From positions 1,178,001 to 1,242,000 of the forward strand of contig NZ_CP047187.1 of assembly GCF_030408615.1 (NCBI RefSeq): 64,000 nucleotides of DNA, read 5' to 3'. This DNA is from Corynebacterium bovis DSM 20582 = CIP 54.80. Lineage in GTDB: Bacteria > Actinomycetota > Actinomycetes > Mycobacteriales > Mycobacteriaceae. The notes under the pieces are model-generated. The model was not told the DNA's origin. It was given only the letters and a program-made list of their open reading frames with translations, and did not search any database. Shown in pieces: positions 29,393 through 39,197 of this stretch. Both the position numbers and the translations under genes were made by a program. Each line of letters opens with the position of its first letter. The first letter of the stretch is position 1.

Positions 29393-30019
29393 GTGGCGGA
29401 GGACTCCGCGCAGAGCGAGACGATCGCCCGTCTCAAGGCCGCGGTGGAGGCCTACGGGACCGGTGAGGGGCCGGTCGCGCCGCTCATCGACGAGCGGGAG
29501 GAGGAGATCCTCGCCCCGGTCAAGGCGCGGGCGCGGCGGCTGGTGGACCACCGGGACCGGTCGGCCCACGAGTTGCGCACCCGGTTGATCGACGCCGGGT
29601 TCGACGACCGGGCCGTCTCGGCTGTCGTCGACGCCTGTGTGGCCAACGGCATGGTCGACGACGCCCGGTTCGCGAGGGAGTGGGTCCGGCAGCGGCACCG
29701 GAACCAGCACCGGTCCGCGGCGGTGCTCCGGCGGGAGCTGCGCGACAAGGGGGTCGACGACGGTGTCATCGAGGACGCGCTCGCGCAGGTCACGGCCGAT
29801 GACGAGCGGGAGGCCGTCCGGCTGCTCGTGGGGAGGAGGGCCGCGTCGGTGAAGCGTGTGCCGCGGGACCGGACGGCGTACGACCGGGAGCTGCGGCGCG
29901 TCGTGGGGGTCGCGGCGCGGCGGGGATTCCCCGAGGGGCTGAGCCTCGCCATGGCGCGGGAGGCCCTGGACGCCCGCATTGCGGAGCTGGGCGGGGAGGG
30001 GCGCGGCGGCACGGTGTGA
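29393..30019 (+). CDS. recX: Regulatory protein RecX
   Basis: 208 residues. RecX binds inside RecA filaments and limits their activity. Three-helix RecX repeats can be followed: RARRLVDHRDRSAHELRTRLIDAGFDDRAVSAVVDACVANGMVDDARFAREWVR, then RRELRDKGVDDGVIEDAL. The start GTG 29393 is 5 bases after recA, so the two are cotranscribed and SOS-regulated together. The first ~45 residues are an extra acidic N-terminus. A 20-bp tandem repeat begins 30 bases after the stop. Confidence 0.92.
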   Translation: MAEDSAQSETIARLKAAVEAYGTGEGPVAPLIDEREEEILAPVKARARRLVDHRDRSAHELRTRLIDAGFDDRAVSAVVDACVANGMVDDARFAREWVRQRHRNQHRSAAVLRRELRDKGVDDGVIEDALAQVTADDEREAVRLLVGRRAASVKRVPRDRTAYDRELRRVVGVAARRGFPEGLSLAMAREALDARIAELGGEGRGGTV

Positions 30020-30048
30020 GCCAGGCGCCCCAGAGGAGGGGTTGTCGG

Positions 30049-30168
30049 GCACCGGCTGTCACGGTCGGGTGCCGGCTGCCGCCGTCGCGCACCGGCTGCC
30101 GCCGTGGGGCGCCGGCTGTCACCGTCGGGTATCGGCTGTGACCGGCGAGTACCGGCTGCCGCCGTCGG
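30049..30168. repeat. 20-bp tandem repeat, 6 copies, at the recX/gluD convergent junction
   Basis: Units begin at 30049, 30069, 30089, 30109, 30129 and 30149; the consensus is GYRCCGGCTGYCRCCGTCGG with up to five differences per copy. The array ends exactly at base 30168, one base before the complement of the gluD stop codon. It fills nearly the entire 149-bp gap between recX and gluD. Confidence 0.8.
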
Positions 30169-31110
30169 TCACTCGTACGTCGGCCGCAGGTCCCGGTGGG
30201 CCGGGTCGTGCCAGTCGACGGTGGCCTCGTCCTTCGTGGTGACCCCGCGGTCGGGCTGGTGGGGGACCCGGGCGATGATGTTGCGCCGCGCCCGCCCGGC
30301 GCGGAGCTGCTGCTCGATCCGCTCCGCGAGCCGGGTGAGGCCGTAGTTGATGACGATCATGAGGGCGGCCGTGACGATGAGCGACGGCAGCACGGCGTGG
30401 TAGTACTCGCCCAGCTGGCGTCCCGAACGCACCGTCTCGACGAAGCCGATCTGGTAGCCCAGCGCGGAGTCCTTCAATGCGATGACCATCTGGGCGATGA
30501 TCGCCGGCAGCATCGACGCGACAGCCTGCGGCAGGAGGATGCGCAGCATCGTCTGCCGTCGTGACAGCCCGAGGGCGTAGGCCGCCTCGGACTGCCCGCG
30601 GGGCAGGGCCTCGATGCCCGAGCGGAGCACCTCGGCGATGACGGACCCGTTGTAGAGCGTCAGGCCGACGACCACCGCGGTGAGCCCCAGCTGACGCGAC
30701 GGGACGACCGCGAGAAAGGCGAACGCCCCGTAGCAGAAGATGATGAGGATGAGCACCGGCAGGCCGCGGAAGAACTCCACGACGACACCGCACACCCACC
30801 GGACCGCCCGGTGCGCCGAGAGCCGCCCGAGGCCCAGGGCCGTGCCGGCGACGAGCGCGAGGATGATCGACAGGACCGCGGCCATGACCGTGTTCAGCAG
30901 GCCGGGGAGGAGGTACGTCGTCCACGACGTCCCCCGGGTGACGAAGAAGCTCCACTTCGCGGCGTCGAGCTGCCCCCGCGCGTGGAGTGCGGCGAGGACC
31001 CCGACGAGCACGGCGACGGCGACCACGACCGTCACGGCCGTGAGGATGCGGTTGACGCGGACACCCCGCGGCCCGGGGGCGTCGTAGAGGACGGTGGCAC
31101 GTGCGGACAT
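30169..31110 (-). CDS. gluD: Glutamate ABC transporter permease GluD
   Basis: 313 residues. It is one of two permeases of the glutamate importer. The His/Glu/Gln/Arg-type permease fold is clear ([39 protein letters not shown]) with the EAA loop [39 protein letters not shown] 31110 overlaps the gluC stop (ATGA). The cytoplasmic C-terminus of ~45 residues is charged. Last gene of gluABCD; no hairpin follows, only the tandem repeat. Confidence 0.93.
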   Translation of the reverse strand: MSARATVLYDAPGPRGVRVNRILTAVTVVVAVAVLVGVLAALHARGQLDAAKWSFFVTRGTSWTTYLLPGLLNTVMAAVLSIILALVAGTALGLGRLSAHRAVRWVCGVVVEFFRGLPVLILIIFCYGAFAFLAVVPSRQLGLTAVVVGLTLYNGSVIAEVLRSGIEALPRGQSEAAYALGLSRRQTMLRILLPQAVASMLPAIIAQMVIALKDSALGYQIGFVETVRSGRQLGEYYHAVLPSLIVTAALMIVINYGLTRLAERIEQQLRAGRARRNIIARVPHQPDRGVTTKDEATVDWHDPAHRDLRPTYE

Positions 31111-31796
31111 CAGCGCCTCACCGCCCACCGTCGGCCGGCCCACCCGAAGAACAGGCCGGTGGGGAGCGTCAGGACGAGGAACCCGGCGGCCGTGATCCCG
31201 AAGATCACGAGGAAGTCGCTCGCGTAGTCCTCCTGCATCTCCTTCATGAGCAGCGACGCCTCGCCGACGCCGATGACGGAGGCGATCGTCGTGTTCTTCG
31301 TCAACGCGATGAGCGTGTTGCCCAACGGGACGACGGCACCCCGGAACGCCTGCGGCAGGATGACCGTCCGGAGGCTCTGGCTGAAGGACAGTCCGAGCGA
31401 CCGGGCGGCCTCCGCCTGCCCGAAGGGCACCGTGTTGATGCCCGACCGCAGCGACTCCGCGACGAAGCACGACGTGTAGAGCACGAACGCCAGGACCGCC
31501 AGGCGGAAGTTCTGCCGGACGATGAACGAGTCGTCCTCCGGGGCGAGGAGCAGCCCCAGGTTGTAGTGCAGCCCGAGGGACGCGATGAGGACGATGAGGG
31601 TCAACGGGGTGTTGCGGACGACGTTGACGTACCACGTCGCGAGCGCGCGGAGCACACCGACGGGGGAGACACGCGTCGCCGTGAGGACCGTCCCGAGGAC
31701 CAGCGACCCCACCGCCGACGCGACGGTGAGTTTCACGGTCCCCAGGAAGGCGGGGATGAGCTGCGGAAGCATGTCCGCGAGGAGGTCGGACGCCAT
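31110..31796 (-). CDS. gluC: Glutamate ABC transporter permease GluC
   Basis: 228 residues, five predicted membrane helices. It forms the import channel with GluD. The motif region [37 protein letters not shown] is the EAA loop that docks on the GluA ATPase. ATG 31796 opens the frame 90 bases after gluB, with GTGAGGTGAGG upstream as a loose ribosome-binding site. The long gap to gluB contains two hairpins, typical where the binding-protein message needs to be more abundant than the permease message. Confidence 0.93.
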   Translation of the reverse strand: MASDLLADMLPQLIPAFLGTVKLTVASAVGSLVLGTVLTATRVSPVGVLRALATWYVNVVRNTPLTLIVLIASLGLHYNLGLLLAPEDDSFIVRQNFRLAVLAFVLYTSCFVAESLRSGINTVPFGQAEAARSLGLSFSQSLRTVILPQAFRGAVVPLGNTLIALTKNTTIASVIGVGEASLLMKEMQEDYASDFLVIFGITAAGFLVLTLPTGLFFGWAGRRWAVRR

Positions 31797-31847
31797 GGCC
31801 CCCTCACCTCACTTTCTGTGTTCGTTGGTGTCCCGGTCCTCCGGTGT

Positions 31848-31887
31848 CCCGGCGCCGGGCCTGCTTCGGCTGTCCCGCTGCCGGGAC
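31848..31887 (-). other. Intercistronic hairpins between gluB and gluC
   Basis: Directly at the gluB stop the minus strand reads GTCCCG-GCAG-CGGGAC (31887-31872), a perfect 6-bp stem with a tetraloop. A second self-complementary CCCGGCGCCGGG lies at 31859-31848. These could terminate part of the transcripts or protect the upstream gluB message. Confidence 0.45.
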
Positions 31888-32858
31888 TACTTCGGCGCCG
31901 CGAACGACAGGTCGCCGATCGCGGGTTTGCCGCCGAGGTCGACGGCCGTGCCGAGGTTGCGCCGGACCATCCCGGCGAAGGCACCGCTGTCGTGCATGTC
32001 CTCGAGGGCCTCGTTGACCGCCGTCCGCACGCGGTCGTCGCCCTTCGGCAGACCGATCCCGTAGCGTTCGTTCGTCCAGAACGTGCCGTCGTCCTTCGTC
32101 AGCTGCACGACGGAGAACTCGTCGCCGTAGCCGGCCGCGAACCCGGCGAGGATCGTCGCGTCGGTCGTCAGCGCGTCGACGACACCCTGGTGGACCCCCT
32201 CCGCGCACGCCGCGTACGTGTCGAACTCCTGCAGCTGGACCTGGGGGAGGGCGTCCTTCACCTTCTGCGCGGGCGTCGACCCCGAGACCGAGCACAGACG
32301 CATCCCCGGCCGGATGTCCGCGAGCCCCCGGATGCCGGAGTCCCGTCGCACGAGGAGCGCCTGGTGCGTCACCAGGTACGGTCCCGCGAAGTCCACGGCC
32401 TTGAGGCGGCCGGCGTTGATCGAGTACGTCGCGGCGATCATGTCCACCTCACCGTTCTTGATGAGCGTCTCCCGCTGCGCCGAGGGGGTCTCCCGCCAGG
32501 TGAGCTCCGGGCGGGCCCAGCCGTTCCGGTCGGCGATGAAGTCGACGACGTACCGGGACACCTCCGTGTCCAGCCCGGTGAAGGTCTTGTCCGGGGTGCG
32601 CTGACCGAGTCCGGGCTGGTCGAACTTCGTGCCGAGGACGACGTGCCCGTCCCGGATGTCGTCGAGCAGCGAACGCGGCCCCGCCGTGGCGCACGCGGTG
32701 AGGCCCCCGGCGCCGGCCAGGACGAGCAGGCCGAGGACGGCGGCGGTCACGGCGCGCCGACCCCGGCCGGCACCCCGGTGGAGACCCGGGCGGCGGCGCA
32801 GGCGGGTGGCGGACGGAGCGGACGCGGACCGGGGGGAGTGGTGTCGTGCAGTGTTCAC
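31887..32858 (-). CDS. gluB: Glutamate-binding lipoprotein GluB
   Basis: 323 residues. Extracytoplasmic solute-binding protein of the glutamate importer. A long basic N-region and a hydrophobic core end in the lipobox LTAC, with the lipidated Cys at about residue 56. The periplasmic-binding-protein family 3 fold follows (LLDDIRDGHVVLGTKFDQPGLGQ, FTGLDTEVSRYVVDFIADRNG, GEVDMIAATYSINAGRLKAVDFAGPY). The signal is unusually long (about 36 residues before the hydrophobic core); a GTG at residue 37 could be an alternative start. It follows gluA after 10 bases. Confidence 0.93.
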   Translation of the reverse strand: MNTARHHSPRSASAPSATRLRRRPGLHRGAGRGRRAVTAAVLGLLVLAGAGGLTACATAGPRSLLDDIRDGHVVLGTKFDQPGLGQRTPDKTFTGLDTEVSRYVVDFIADRNGWARPELTWRETPSAQRETLIKNGEVDMIAATYSINAGRLKAVDFAGPYLVTHQALLVRRDSGIRGLADIRPGMRLCSVSGSTPAQKVKDALPQVQLQEFDTYAACAEGVHQGVVDALTTDATILAGFAAGYGDEFSVVQLTKDDGTFWTNERYGIGLPKGDDRVRTAVNEALEDMHDSGAFAGMVRRNLGTAVDLGGKPAIGDLSFAAPK

Positions 32859-32868
32859 GGTCGTCCCC

Positions 32869-33645
32869 CTAGCGCCCGAGGATCGTGCCGAGGAAGTCCC
32901 GCGCGCGGGCGGTCTGCGGCGTGGTGAAGAACGTCTCCGGGTCCGCGTCCTCGAGGATCGCGCCGTCGGCCATGAAGACCACCCGGTCGGCGACCTCGCG
33001 GGCGAAACCCATCTCGTGGGTGACGCAGAGCATCGTCATGCCCTGTCGGGCGAGCTCCTCCATGACGGTGAGCACCTCGCTGACCATCTCGGGGTCGAGG
33101 GCGGACGTCGGCTCGTCGAACAGCATGACCTTCGGGTCCATCGCCAGGGCCCGCGCGATGGCGACGCGCTGCTGCTGGCCGCCGGACAGCTGGGCCGGGT
33201 ACTTCTCCGCCTGGTCGGCGACCCCCACCCGTTCGAGCAGCTCCATGGCCCGGTCGCGGGCGGCCTCCTTCGACCGGCCGCGGACCCGGACGGGGGCGAG
33301 CGTGACGTTGTCGATGACGCGCATGTGGCTGAACAGGTTGAACTGCTGGAAGACCATCCCGACGTCGGCACGGAGCCGGGTGAGGTCCCGTCCCTCCTCG
33401 GGCAGGAGCCGGCCGGCGACGCGGATCTCGCCCGAGTCGACCGTCTCCAGCCGGTTGACTGTCCGGCACAGCGTCGACTTCCCCGCCCCCGACGGTCCGA
33501 GGACGACGACGACCTCTCCGGTACGGACGTCCAGGGACACGTCGTCGAGGGCCCGGTGGTCGCCGAAGCTCTTGGTGACCCGGCGCAGGGACACCATGAC
33601 CGACGGGTCAGGCGTCGCGGCCCCGGGTGATGCACTGTCTGTCAT
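32869..33645 (-). CDS. gluA: Glutamate ABC transporter ATP-binding protein GluA
   Basis: 258 residues. ATPase of the glutamate importer. Walker [11 protein letters not shown]-loop FQQFNLF, signature [10 protein letters not shown], Walker [15 protein letters not shown] and H-loop VTHEMGFA are complete. ATG 33645 (MTDSASPGA) is chosen; an ATG at 33597 (MVSLRRV) is the minimal domain start and equally possible. First gene of gluABCD, divergent from miaB. A stretch unusually rich in A/T for this genome (GCTTTTTTTCACG on this strand, near 33690) lies upstream, but no AmtR-type operator was recognised. Confidence 0.93.
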   Translation of the reverse strand: MTDSASPGAATPDPSVMVSLRRVTKSFGDHRALDDVSLDVRTGEVVVVLGPSGAGKSTLCRTVNRLETVDSGEIRVAGRLLPEEGRDLTRLRADVGMVFQQFNLFSHMRVIDNVTLAPVRVRGRSKEAARDRAMELLERVGVADQAEKYPAQLSGGQQQRVAIARALAMDPKVMLFDEPTSALDPEMVSEVLTVMEELARQGMTMLCVTHEMGFAREVADRVVFMADGAILEDADPETFFTTPQTARARDFLGTILGR

Positions 33646-33851
33646 GGCTGGCACGGTAATCCAGCCCGGTCGGACGGCGGGTCCAAACGTGAAAAAAAGC
33701 TGAAGATATACCGTCACGCGACTGGTCGCCCGATGTGGACCGTCGGCCCGGCCGTGGAGGGGGCCGTCGAACCCCCTCCGTCCGCGGGAGCCGGCCGACC
33801 CCGGACGTGACAGTTTCACCGTCCCCGAGCACGCACGATACGATTCCCGGC

Positions 33852-35492
33852 GTGGCTGATTCACAGACGGCCGGGACGACGACGGCCGGGAGGACGGAGA
33901 CGGGGACGATGGCCGAGACGACTTTGACCGGTACGACGGCGACCGCGGCGGAGGCTCCGGCGGAGGCTCGCCCGGAGCGGTCGCGGACGTACGAGGTGCG
34001 CACCTTCGGGTGCCAGATGAACGTGCACGACTCCGAACGCCTGTCCGGGCTGCTGGAGGACTCCGGGTACGTCCCCGCCGCCGCGGCGGAGACGCCGGAC
34101 GTCGTCGTGTTCAACACGTGCGCCGTGCGGGAGAACGCGGACAACCGCCTGTACGGGACACTCGGGCAGCTCAAGGCCGTGAAGGACCGGCACCCGGGGA
34201 TGCAGATCGCCGTCGGCGGCTGCATGGCGCAGAAGGACCGGCAGACCGTCGTCGACCGGGCGCCGTGGGTGGACGTCGTCTTCGGGACCCACAACATCGG
34301 GTCCCTGCCGACCCTCCTCGCCCGGTCCGCGCACAACAGCCGCGCCGAGGTGGAGATCGTCGACTCCCTCGAGCAGTTCCCCTCGGTGCTGCCGGCGAAG
34401 CGCGAGTCCGCGTACGCCGGGTGGGTCAGCGTCTCCGTCGGGTGCAACAACACCTGCACCTTCTGCATCGTCCCCTCGCTGCGGGGCCGGGAGCAGGACC
34501 GGCGGCCCGGCGACATCCTCGCCGAGGTCCGGGCGCTCGTCGAGCAGGGGGTCACCGAGGTCACCCTCCTCGGGCAGAACGTCAACGCCTACGGCGTGCA
34601 CTTCTCCGACCCCGACCTCGAACGGGACCGCGGCGCGTTCGCGCGCCTGCTCCGGGCGTGCGGGGAGATCGACGGGCTCGAACGGCTCCGGTTCACCAGC
34701 CCGCACCCGGCCGAGTTCACCGACGACGTCATCGACGCCATGGCGGAGACCCCCGTCGTCTGCCCGCAGCTGCACATGCCGCTCCAGTCCGGCTCGGACC
34801 GGGTGCTCAAGGCCATGCGCCGGTCCTACCGGTCGCGGAAGTTCCTCGGCATCCTCGAGAAGGTCCGTGACCGGCTCCCGCACGCGGCGATCACGACGGA
34901 CATCATCGTCGGCTTCCCGGGGGAGACCGAGGAGGACTTCCAGGCCACCCTCGACGTCGTCCGGCAGGCCGGGTTCAGCAGCGCCTTCACCTTCCAGTAC
35001 TCGCCCCGGCCCGGGACCCCCGCCGCCGTGATGGACGACCAGGTGCCGAAGGCGGTCGTACAGGAGCGCTACGAGCGGCTCCTCGCCCTCCAGGAGCAGG
35101 TCAGCGCGGAGGAGAACGCCGCGCTCGTCGGCACCCGGGCGGAACTCCTCGTGCAGGCCGGCGGCGGCCGGAAGGACGGCCGCACGCACCGCATGACCGG
35201 CCGCGCCCGCGACGGGCGGCTCGTGCACTTCGCCCCGACCGGGCCCGGCGTCGACACCGCGGTGCGGCCCGGCGACGTCGTGGAGGTCGACGTCACGGGA
35301 TCCGCCGCGCACTACCTCACCGCCGACGGCGGGGTGCTCACGCACCGCCGCACCCGGGCCGGCGACATGTCCGAGGCAGGGTCCGTGCCGACCACCGCAC
35401 CCGTCGGCGTAGGGTTGGGCCTGCCGTCGGTCGGTCGCCCCGCAGCGGGTGCGGCAGCGGGGCCGGGGCAGAAGGGATGCGGGTGTGACTGA
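33852..35492 (+). CDS. miaB: tRNA-2-methylthio-N6-dimethylallyladenosine synthase
   Basis: 546 residues. This radical-SAM methylthiotransferase acts on A37 of tRNA after MiaA. The N-terminal UPF0004 domain cysteines (FGCQMN, NTCAVRE, GGCMAQ) bind one iron-sulfur cluster and CNNTCTFC (CxxxCxxC) the SAM cluster; a TRAM domain follows (about 435-505). About 35 Thr/Ala-rich residues precede the domain, and ~40 Gly/Ala-rich residues ending GCGCD follow it. The start GTG 33852 lies 7 bases after a TACGAT -10 (33839-33844), hence probably leaderless. miaA is 2.6 kb downstream. Confidence 0.95.
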   Translation: MADSQTAGTTTAGRTETGTMAETTLTGTTATAAEAPAEARPERSRTYEVRTFGCQMNVHDSERLSGLLEDSGYVPAAAAETPDVVVFNTCAVRENADNRLYGTLGQLKAVKDRHPGMQIAVGGCMAQKDRQTVVDRAPWVDVVFGTHNIGSLPTLLARSAHNSRAEVEIVDSLEQFPSVLPAKRESAYAGWVSVSVGCNNTCTFCIVPSLRGREQDRRPGDILAEVRALVEQGVTEVTLLGQNVNAYGVHFSDPDLERDRGAFARLLRACGEIDGLERLRFTSPHPAEFTDDVIDAMAETPVVCPQLHMPLQSGSDRVLKAMRRSYRSRKFLGILEKVRDRLPHAAITTDIIVGFPGETEEDFQATLDVVRQAGFSSAFTFQYSPRPGTPAAVMDDQVPKAVVQERYERLLALQEQVSAEENAALVGTRAELLVQAGGGRKDGRTHRMTGRARDGRLVHFAPTGPGVDTAVRPGDVVEVDVTGSAAHYLTADGGVLTHRRTRAGDMSEAGSVPTTAPVGVGLGLPSVGRPAAGAAAGPGQKGCGCD

Positions 35493-36228
35493 CAGCAGCA
35501 GCGGCCGGACGGCCGGTGACTCTCCGGGCGGGCTCACGACACGTCAGCGGGAACTGCTCGAGCCGTACGCGGCCGACCCCCGGGCGGCCGAACGGGCCGC
35601 CGCCGGCGAGGTCGACCCCAGGGCTCAGTTCCCCGTGCTCGCCGTAGCCGTCGTCGTGCTGCTCGTGACCTTCTTCCTGCCCCACTCGGGCGAGGTCAAG
35701 GGGATCGACGTCCTCTTCAACACCCGGACGGCCCAGGACTTCCTCACCACCGTCCCGGAGCGCGTGTACGCGTGGCTGGCGTTCGGCGCCGGCTGCCTGC
35801 TCACCGTCGGGACGCTGGTCTCCCGGTCGGCGGTCGTCGCGTGGGTGAACTGGGCGCTCGCCGGGGTCGGCTGGTGGTACGGGATCTTCGCGATCTGGAT
35901 GCGGCAGTCCCGGCCGCCGACAGAGCCCGGGGTCGGACCGTCCTACGGGCTCATCATCGGTGTCATCGCCCTGTTCGTCATCTTCGCGACGATGTTCACG
36001 GTCATCCTCCAGCGGACGTCCTTCCAGCGTGCCCTCGCCGCGCTCCGGCGGGAGGACGCGGACAAGGACGGCGAGTCCCAGGCCCGGCAGCAGGTGCTCC
36101 GCGCCGGCCTGCCGGAACGCGACATGTCCGCGATCCCCGACGACCGCCGGCGCCGGGCGAAGGAGCGGCGGGCACGCCGCCGGGCCGCCGGGACCGGTGG
36201 CCCCGCCGAGGGCGGCGCGGACTCCTAA
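35485..36228 (+). CDS. Rv2732c-family membrane protein
   Basis: 247 residues with four hydrophobic helices ([82 protein letters not shown]) and a basic cytoplasmic C-terminus ([14 protein letters not shown]). Function unknown. The same gene follows miaB in M. tuberculosis (Rv2733c-Rv2732c), which is why I use that family name. The GTG start overlaps the end of miaB by 8 bases. Its stop lies 7 bases from the end of the convergent DUF349 gene. Confidence 0.75.
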   Translation: MTDSSSGRTAGDSPGGLTTRQRELLEPYAADPRAAERAAAGEVDPRAQFPVLAVAVVVLLVTFFLPHSGEVKGIDVLFNTRTAQDFLTTVPERVYAWLAFGAGCLLTVGTLVSRSAVVAWVNWALAGVGWWYGIFAIWMRQSRPPTEPGVGPSYGLIIGVIALFVIFATMFTVILQRTSFQRALAALRREDADKDGESQARQQVLRAGLPERDMSAIPDDRRRRAKERRARRRAAGTGGPAEGGADS

Positions 36229-36235
36229 TCCGCCG

Positions 36236-37852
36236 TCAGTTCGCCCCGGTCGCCCCGTCGACCCAGGACCGCCACTGTTCGGCCTGGGCCCGCAGGTCGG
36301 CGGCCCGGTCCGCCTGTCCGCGACGCTCGGCGTCCGCGGCGGCGTTCAGGAGCTGGTCGACCTTCGTCCGCAGCTGCGCGGCCCGGGCCTCCGTCTCCGG
36401 GTCGGTCTCCCGCCAGCGGCGGTCGACCTCCTCGCTGACGCGGGCCTCGAGTGCGCTGAGCTTGTCGTCGAACTCCCGGACCCGGTCGCGGGGGACGAAG
36501 CCGATCTCGTCCCACCGGTCCTGGAGCTCGTGGAGCAGGGCGCGGGCGCGGTCGAGGTCCGCCGCCGGGTCGATGCGCCCGTCGTACTCGTCGAGGAGGG
36601 CCTGTTTGGCGTCCGCGTTGCGCGCGAACTCCTCGTCGCGCCGCCGGTTGTCCTCCTTGCGTGCGGCGAAGAACACGTCCTGGGCGGCGGTGAACTTCGC
36701 CCACAACGCGTCGTCGACCCCGCGGGGCGCCCGGCCCGCCGCCTTCCACCGGGTCATGAGGTCGTGGTAGGCGCGGGAGGTCTCCGCCCAGTCGGTCGAG
36801 GTCTGGAGGGCCTCGGCCTCGGCGACGAGCTTCTCCTTGGCGACGCGGGAGCGTTCGCGCGACCGGTCGAGGTCCGCGAAGTGCTCGCGGCGGCGGTGGT
36901 TGAACGCGTCACGGCCGGCCCGGAAACGCTCCCACAGAGCGTCGTCGGTCTTCCGGTCCACCCCGGTGAGGGTGCGCCACTCCTCCATGATCGCCTTCAA
37001 CCGGTCGCCGGCCGGCTTCCAGTCCGTCGAGTCCTTCCCGATCCGCTCCGCCTCCGCGGCGAGCTCCTCCTTGCGGCGCGTCGACGCGGTGCGGTGCTCC
37101 GCCCGCTCCCGGGCCTTCTCCTCCTCGGTCGCCGTGGCGCGGTCGGCGAGGCCGGCGAGCCACGTGTCCAGTGCCCCGAGGTCGCCGATCACCGACGCCG
37201 TCGGCAGGGACTCCCGGAGGGAGGTGGCGTCCCGGCGGATCCGGGCGGCCTCGCCGGGGTGGGAGGCGAGCCGGGTGTCGAGCAGCGCCGCCTCGGTGAC
37301 GAGGTCGTCGAAACGCTGGGCGAAGTGGGCGAGGCCCTCCTCCGGGGTGCCCGCGCGCCACTGGCCGATGCGCCGGTCACCGTCGGTTCCACGGAGCCAC
37401 ACGGTGCCGTCGTCGTCGACCCGCCCGAACCGGGACGGGTCGCCGCCGGTGAGGGACGGCACCGTCACCGGTCGGGGTGCCGCCGTGCGGTCGCTCCGGG
37501 CCGCGGCCGGGGCGGGGGTCCCCCGACGGGCCCCGGGCATCATGCCGGGGGTCGGGCCCGGGCGGGGTGCCGGGGACGACGCCGGCGTCTGCTGCGGGAC
37601 CGGCGTGTCCTGGGCGGTCGCGGTCTGCTGCGGTGCCTGGGCGGCCGGGGCGTCCTGGGCGGCCGGCGTCTCCTGCGGGGCCTGGGCGGCCGGGGCGTCC
37701 TGCGCGGCCGGGGTCTCCTGCGGGGCCTGGGCGGCCGGGGTCTGCTGCGTGCCCGACGCGTCCTGCGGGGCCGCGTCCGTGCTCACGTCCGGGGCGTCCT
37801 GCGGGCTCGCGTCCGTCGCGTCCGTGCTCGGGTCCGGGGAGGAGGTGGTCAT
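36236..37852 (-). CDS. DUF349-repeat protein with Ala/Pro/Gln-rich N-terminus
   Basis: 538 residues. From about residue 205 the protein consists of successive DUF349 helical repeats of ~70 residues, recognisable by RxxW...FRAGRDAFNHRRREHF, LMTRWKAAGRAPRGVDDALWAKFTAAQDVFFAARK and ELQDRWDEIGFVPRDRVREFDDKL. Function is not established. Residues ~35-85 are built from a repeated AQAPQETPAAQDAPA unit of 15 residues encoded by a 45-bp tandem repeat. There is no signal peptide or membrane segment. Transcribed alone, convergent with the Rv2732c-type gene and divergent from miaA. Confidence 0.8.
   Translation of the reverse strand: MTTSSPDPSTDATDASPQDAPDVSTDAAPQDASGTQQTPAAQAPQETPAAQDAPAAQAPQETPAAQDAPAAQAPQQTATAQDTPVPQQTPASSPAPRPGPTPGMMPGARRGTPAPAAARSDRTAAPRPVTVPSLTGGDPSRFGRVDDDGTVWLRGTDGDRRIGQWRAGTPEEGLAHFAQRFDDLVTEAALLDTRLASHPGEAARIRRDATSLRESLPTASVIGDLGALDTWLAGLADRATATEEEKARERAEHRTASTRRKEELAAEAERIGKDSTDWKPAGDRLKAIMEEWRTLTGVDRKTDDALWERFRAGRDAFNHRRREHFADLDRSRERSRVAKEKLVAEAEALQTSTDWAETSRAYHDLMTRWKAAGRAPRGVDDALWAKFTAAQDVFFAARKEDNRRRDEEFARNADAKQALLDEYDGRIDPAADLDRARALLHELQDRWDEIGFVPRDRVREFDDKLSALEARVSEEVDRRWRETDPETEARAAQLRTKVDQLLNAAADAERRGQADRAADLRAQAEQWRSWVDGATGAN
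37636..37740. repeat. 45-bp in-frame tandem repeat in the DUF349 gene
   Basis: The string CCTGGGCGGCCGGGG recurs at 37636, 37681 and 37726, exactly 45 bp apart, with the intervening sequence nearly identical. It encodes 15-residue Ala/Pro/Gln units, so copy-number change keeps the frame. Confidence 0.75.
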
Positions 37853-38140
37853 GGTGCTTCGGTGTCCTTCGTCGTCGACGGCGCCGGCGGAACGCGGGTG
37901 CCGGGCGGCCCCCGGGACGGGGCCGGTCTCTCACAGGTGGAGCGGGGACGACGCCGGGGCCCGGCCGGGGACCGGTGATCCGGGACGGCGCGTCCGGGTG
38001 CTCCACACCAGACACTGATTATGGCAGACGGGCGTGCGCGGGGGAGGGTGCCGGTGACCGGGGCCGCCCCGCACCCGGTGCGGCACGGACCGGCGGGACC
38101 TCACCGTGTCCCGGGCGCGGGCGGTTCGTACACTGGCCGC

Positions 38141-39187
38141 ATGGCAGAACACCCCGGTCCGGACACCCCGCCGCCCCCGCACCACGGGCCCGGGCGGCCG
38201 CGCGGGCCCCGCCCCGTCGCGGTCGTCGGCCCCACCGGCGCGGGGAAGTCGGCGGTGGCCCTCGCCGTCGCCCACGCCGTCGACGGCGAGATCGTCAACG
38301 TCGACTCGATGCAGCTCTACCGGGGCATGGACATCGGGACCGCGAAGCTGCCCCCGGAGCAGCGGGAGGGGGTGCCCCACCACCTCCTCGACGTCCTCGA
38401 CGTCACCGCCACGGCGTCCGTCGGCACCTACCGGCCCCTGGCGTGCGCGGCGGTCGAGGAGATCATGGCCCGCGGCCGGACCCCGGTCATCGTCGGCGGG
38501 TCGATGATGTACTACCAGGCCCTCGTCGACGACTGGGACCTCCCGCCGACGGACCCCACCGTCCGGGCCCGCTGGGAGGACGAGCTCCGGCGCCTCGGCG
38601 CACCGGGGCTGCACGACGTCCTGGCCCGTCGGGACCCAGCCGCGGCGGCGGTCATCGAGCGCCACGACCCCCGGCGGACGGTCCGGGCCCTCGAGGTCAT
38701 CGAGCTCACCGGGCGCCCGTTCGCCGCCTCGCAACCGCCGAAGGACCGGCCGCCCCGGTGGGGCACCACCGTCGTCGGCCTCGAGGCCGGTGCGGACTGG
38801 CTCTCCCCGCGGCTGCACGACAGGGTGATGACGATGATGGACTCCGGCCTCGTCGGGGAGGTCGTCCGGCTCCGGGGGCAGGGGCTCACGCGGACGTCGA
38901 CGGCCGGGCAGGCGATCGGCTACGCCCAGGTCCTCGACCACCTCGACGGCCGGCTCACCCTCGACGAGGCCGTGGAGGCGACCGTCACCGGGACCCGCCG
39001 CTACGCCCGCCGCCAACGGTCGTGGTTCCGGCGGGACCCCCGGATCCACTGGGTGCCCGCCGACGCGCCGGACGTCGTGACCCGCGTGCTCGACGTGCTC
39101 GCGCGCGCGGACCGGGTCGACCCGGCGGACCCGGGCGGGACCGGGGGCCACGAGGACGCCGGCGATGGTCCCCGGGCGGGTGGCTAG
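38141..39187 (+). CDS. miaA: tRNA dimethylallyltransferase
   Basis: 348 residues. MiaA prenylates A37 of tRNAs reading UNN codons; MiaB then methylthiolates it. P-loop GPTGAGKS (~29-36), [16 protein letters not shown], the [10 protein letters not shown] region and the C-terminal [13 protein letters not shown] basic motif are present. ATG 38141 is chosen because TACACT (38129-38134) lies 6 bases upstream and because sequence before it is unrelated Arg/Pro-rich. Slightly longer than usual (~300) owing to a Pro/Gly-rich N-terminus and a short C-terminal tail. The dapF start lies 11 bases after the stop. Confidence 0.95.
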   Translation: MAEHPGPDTPPPPHHGPGRPRGPRPVAVVGPTGAGKSAVALAVAHAVDGEIVNVDSMQLYRGMDIGTAKLPPEQREGVPHHLLDVLDVTATASVGTYRPLACAAVEEIMARGRTPVIVGGSMMYYQALVDDWDLPPTDPTVRARWEDELRRLGAPGLHDVLARRDPAAAAVIERHDPRRTVRALEVIELTGRPFAASQPPKDRPPRWGTTVVGLEAGADWLSPRLHDRVMTMMDSGLVGEVVRLRGQGLTRTSTAGQAIGYAQVLDHLDGRLTLDEAVEATVTGTRRYARRQRSWFRRDPRIHWVPADAPDVVTRVLDVLARADRVDPADPGGTGGHEDAGDGPRAGG

Positions 39188-39197
39188 GATCGTCCCC

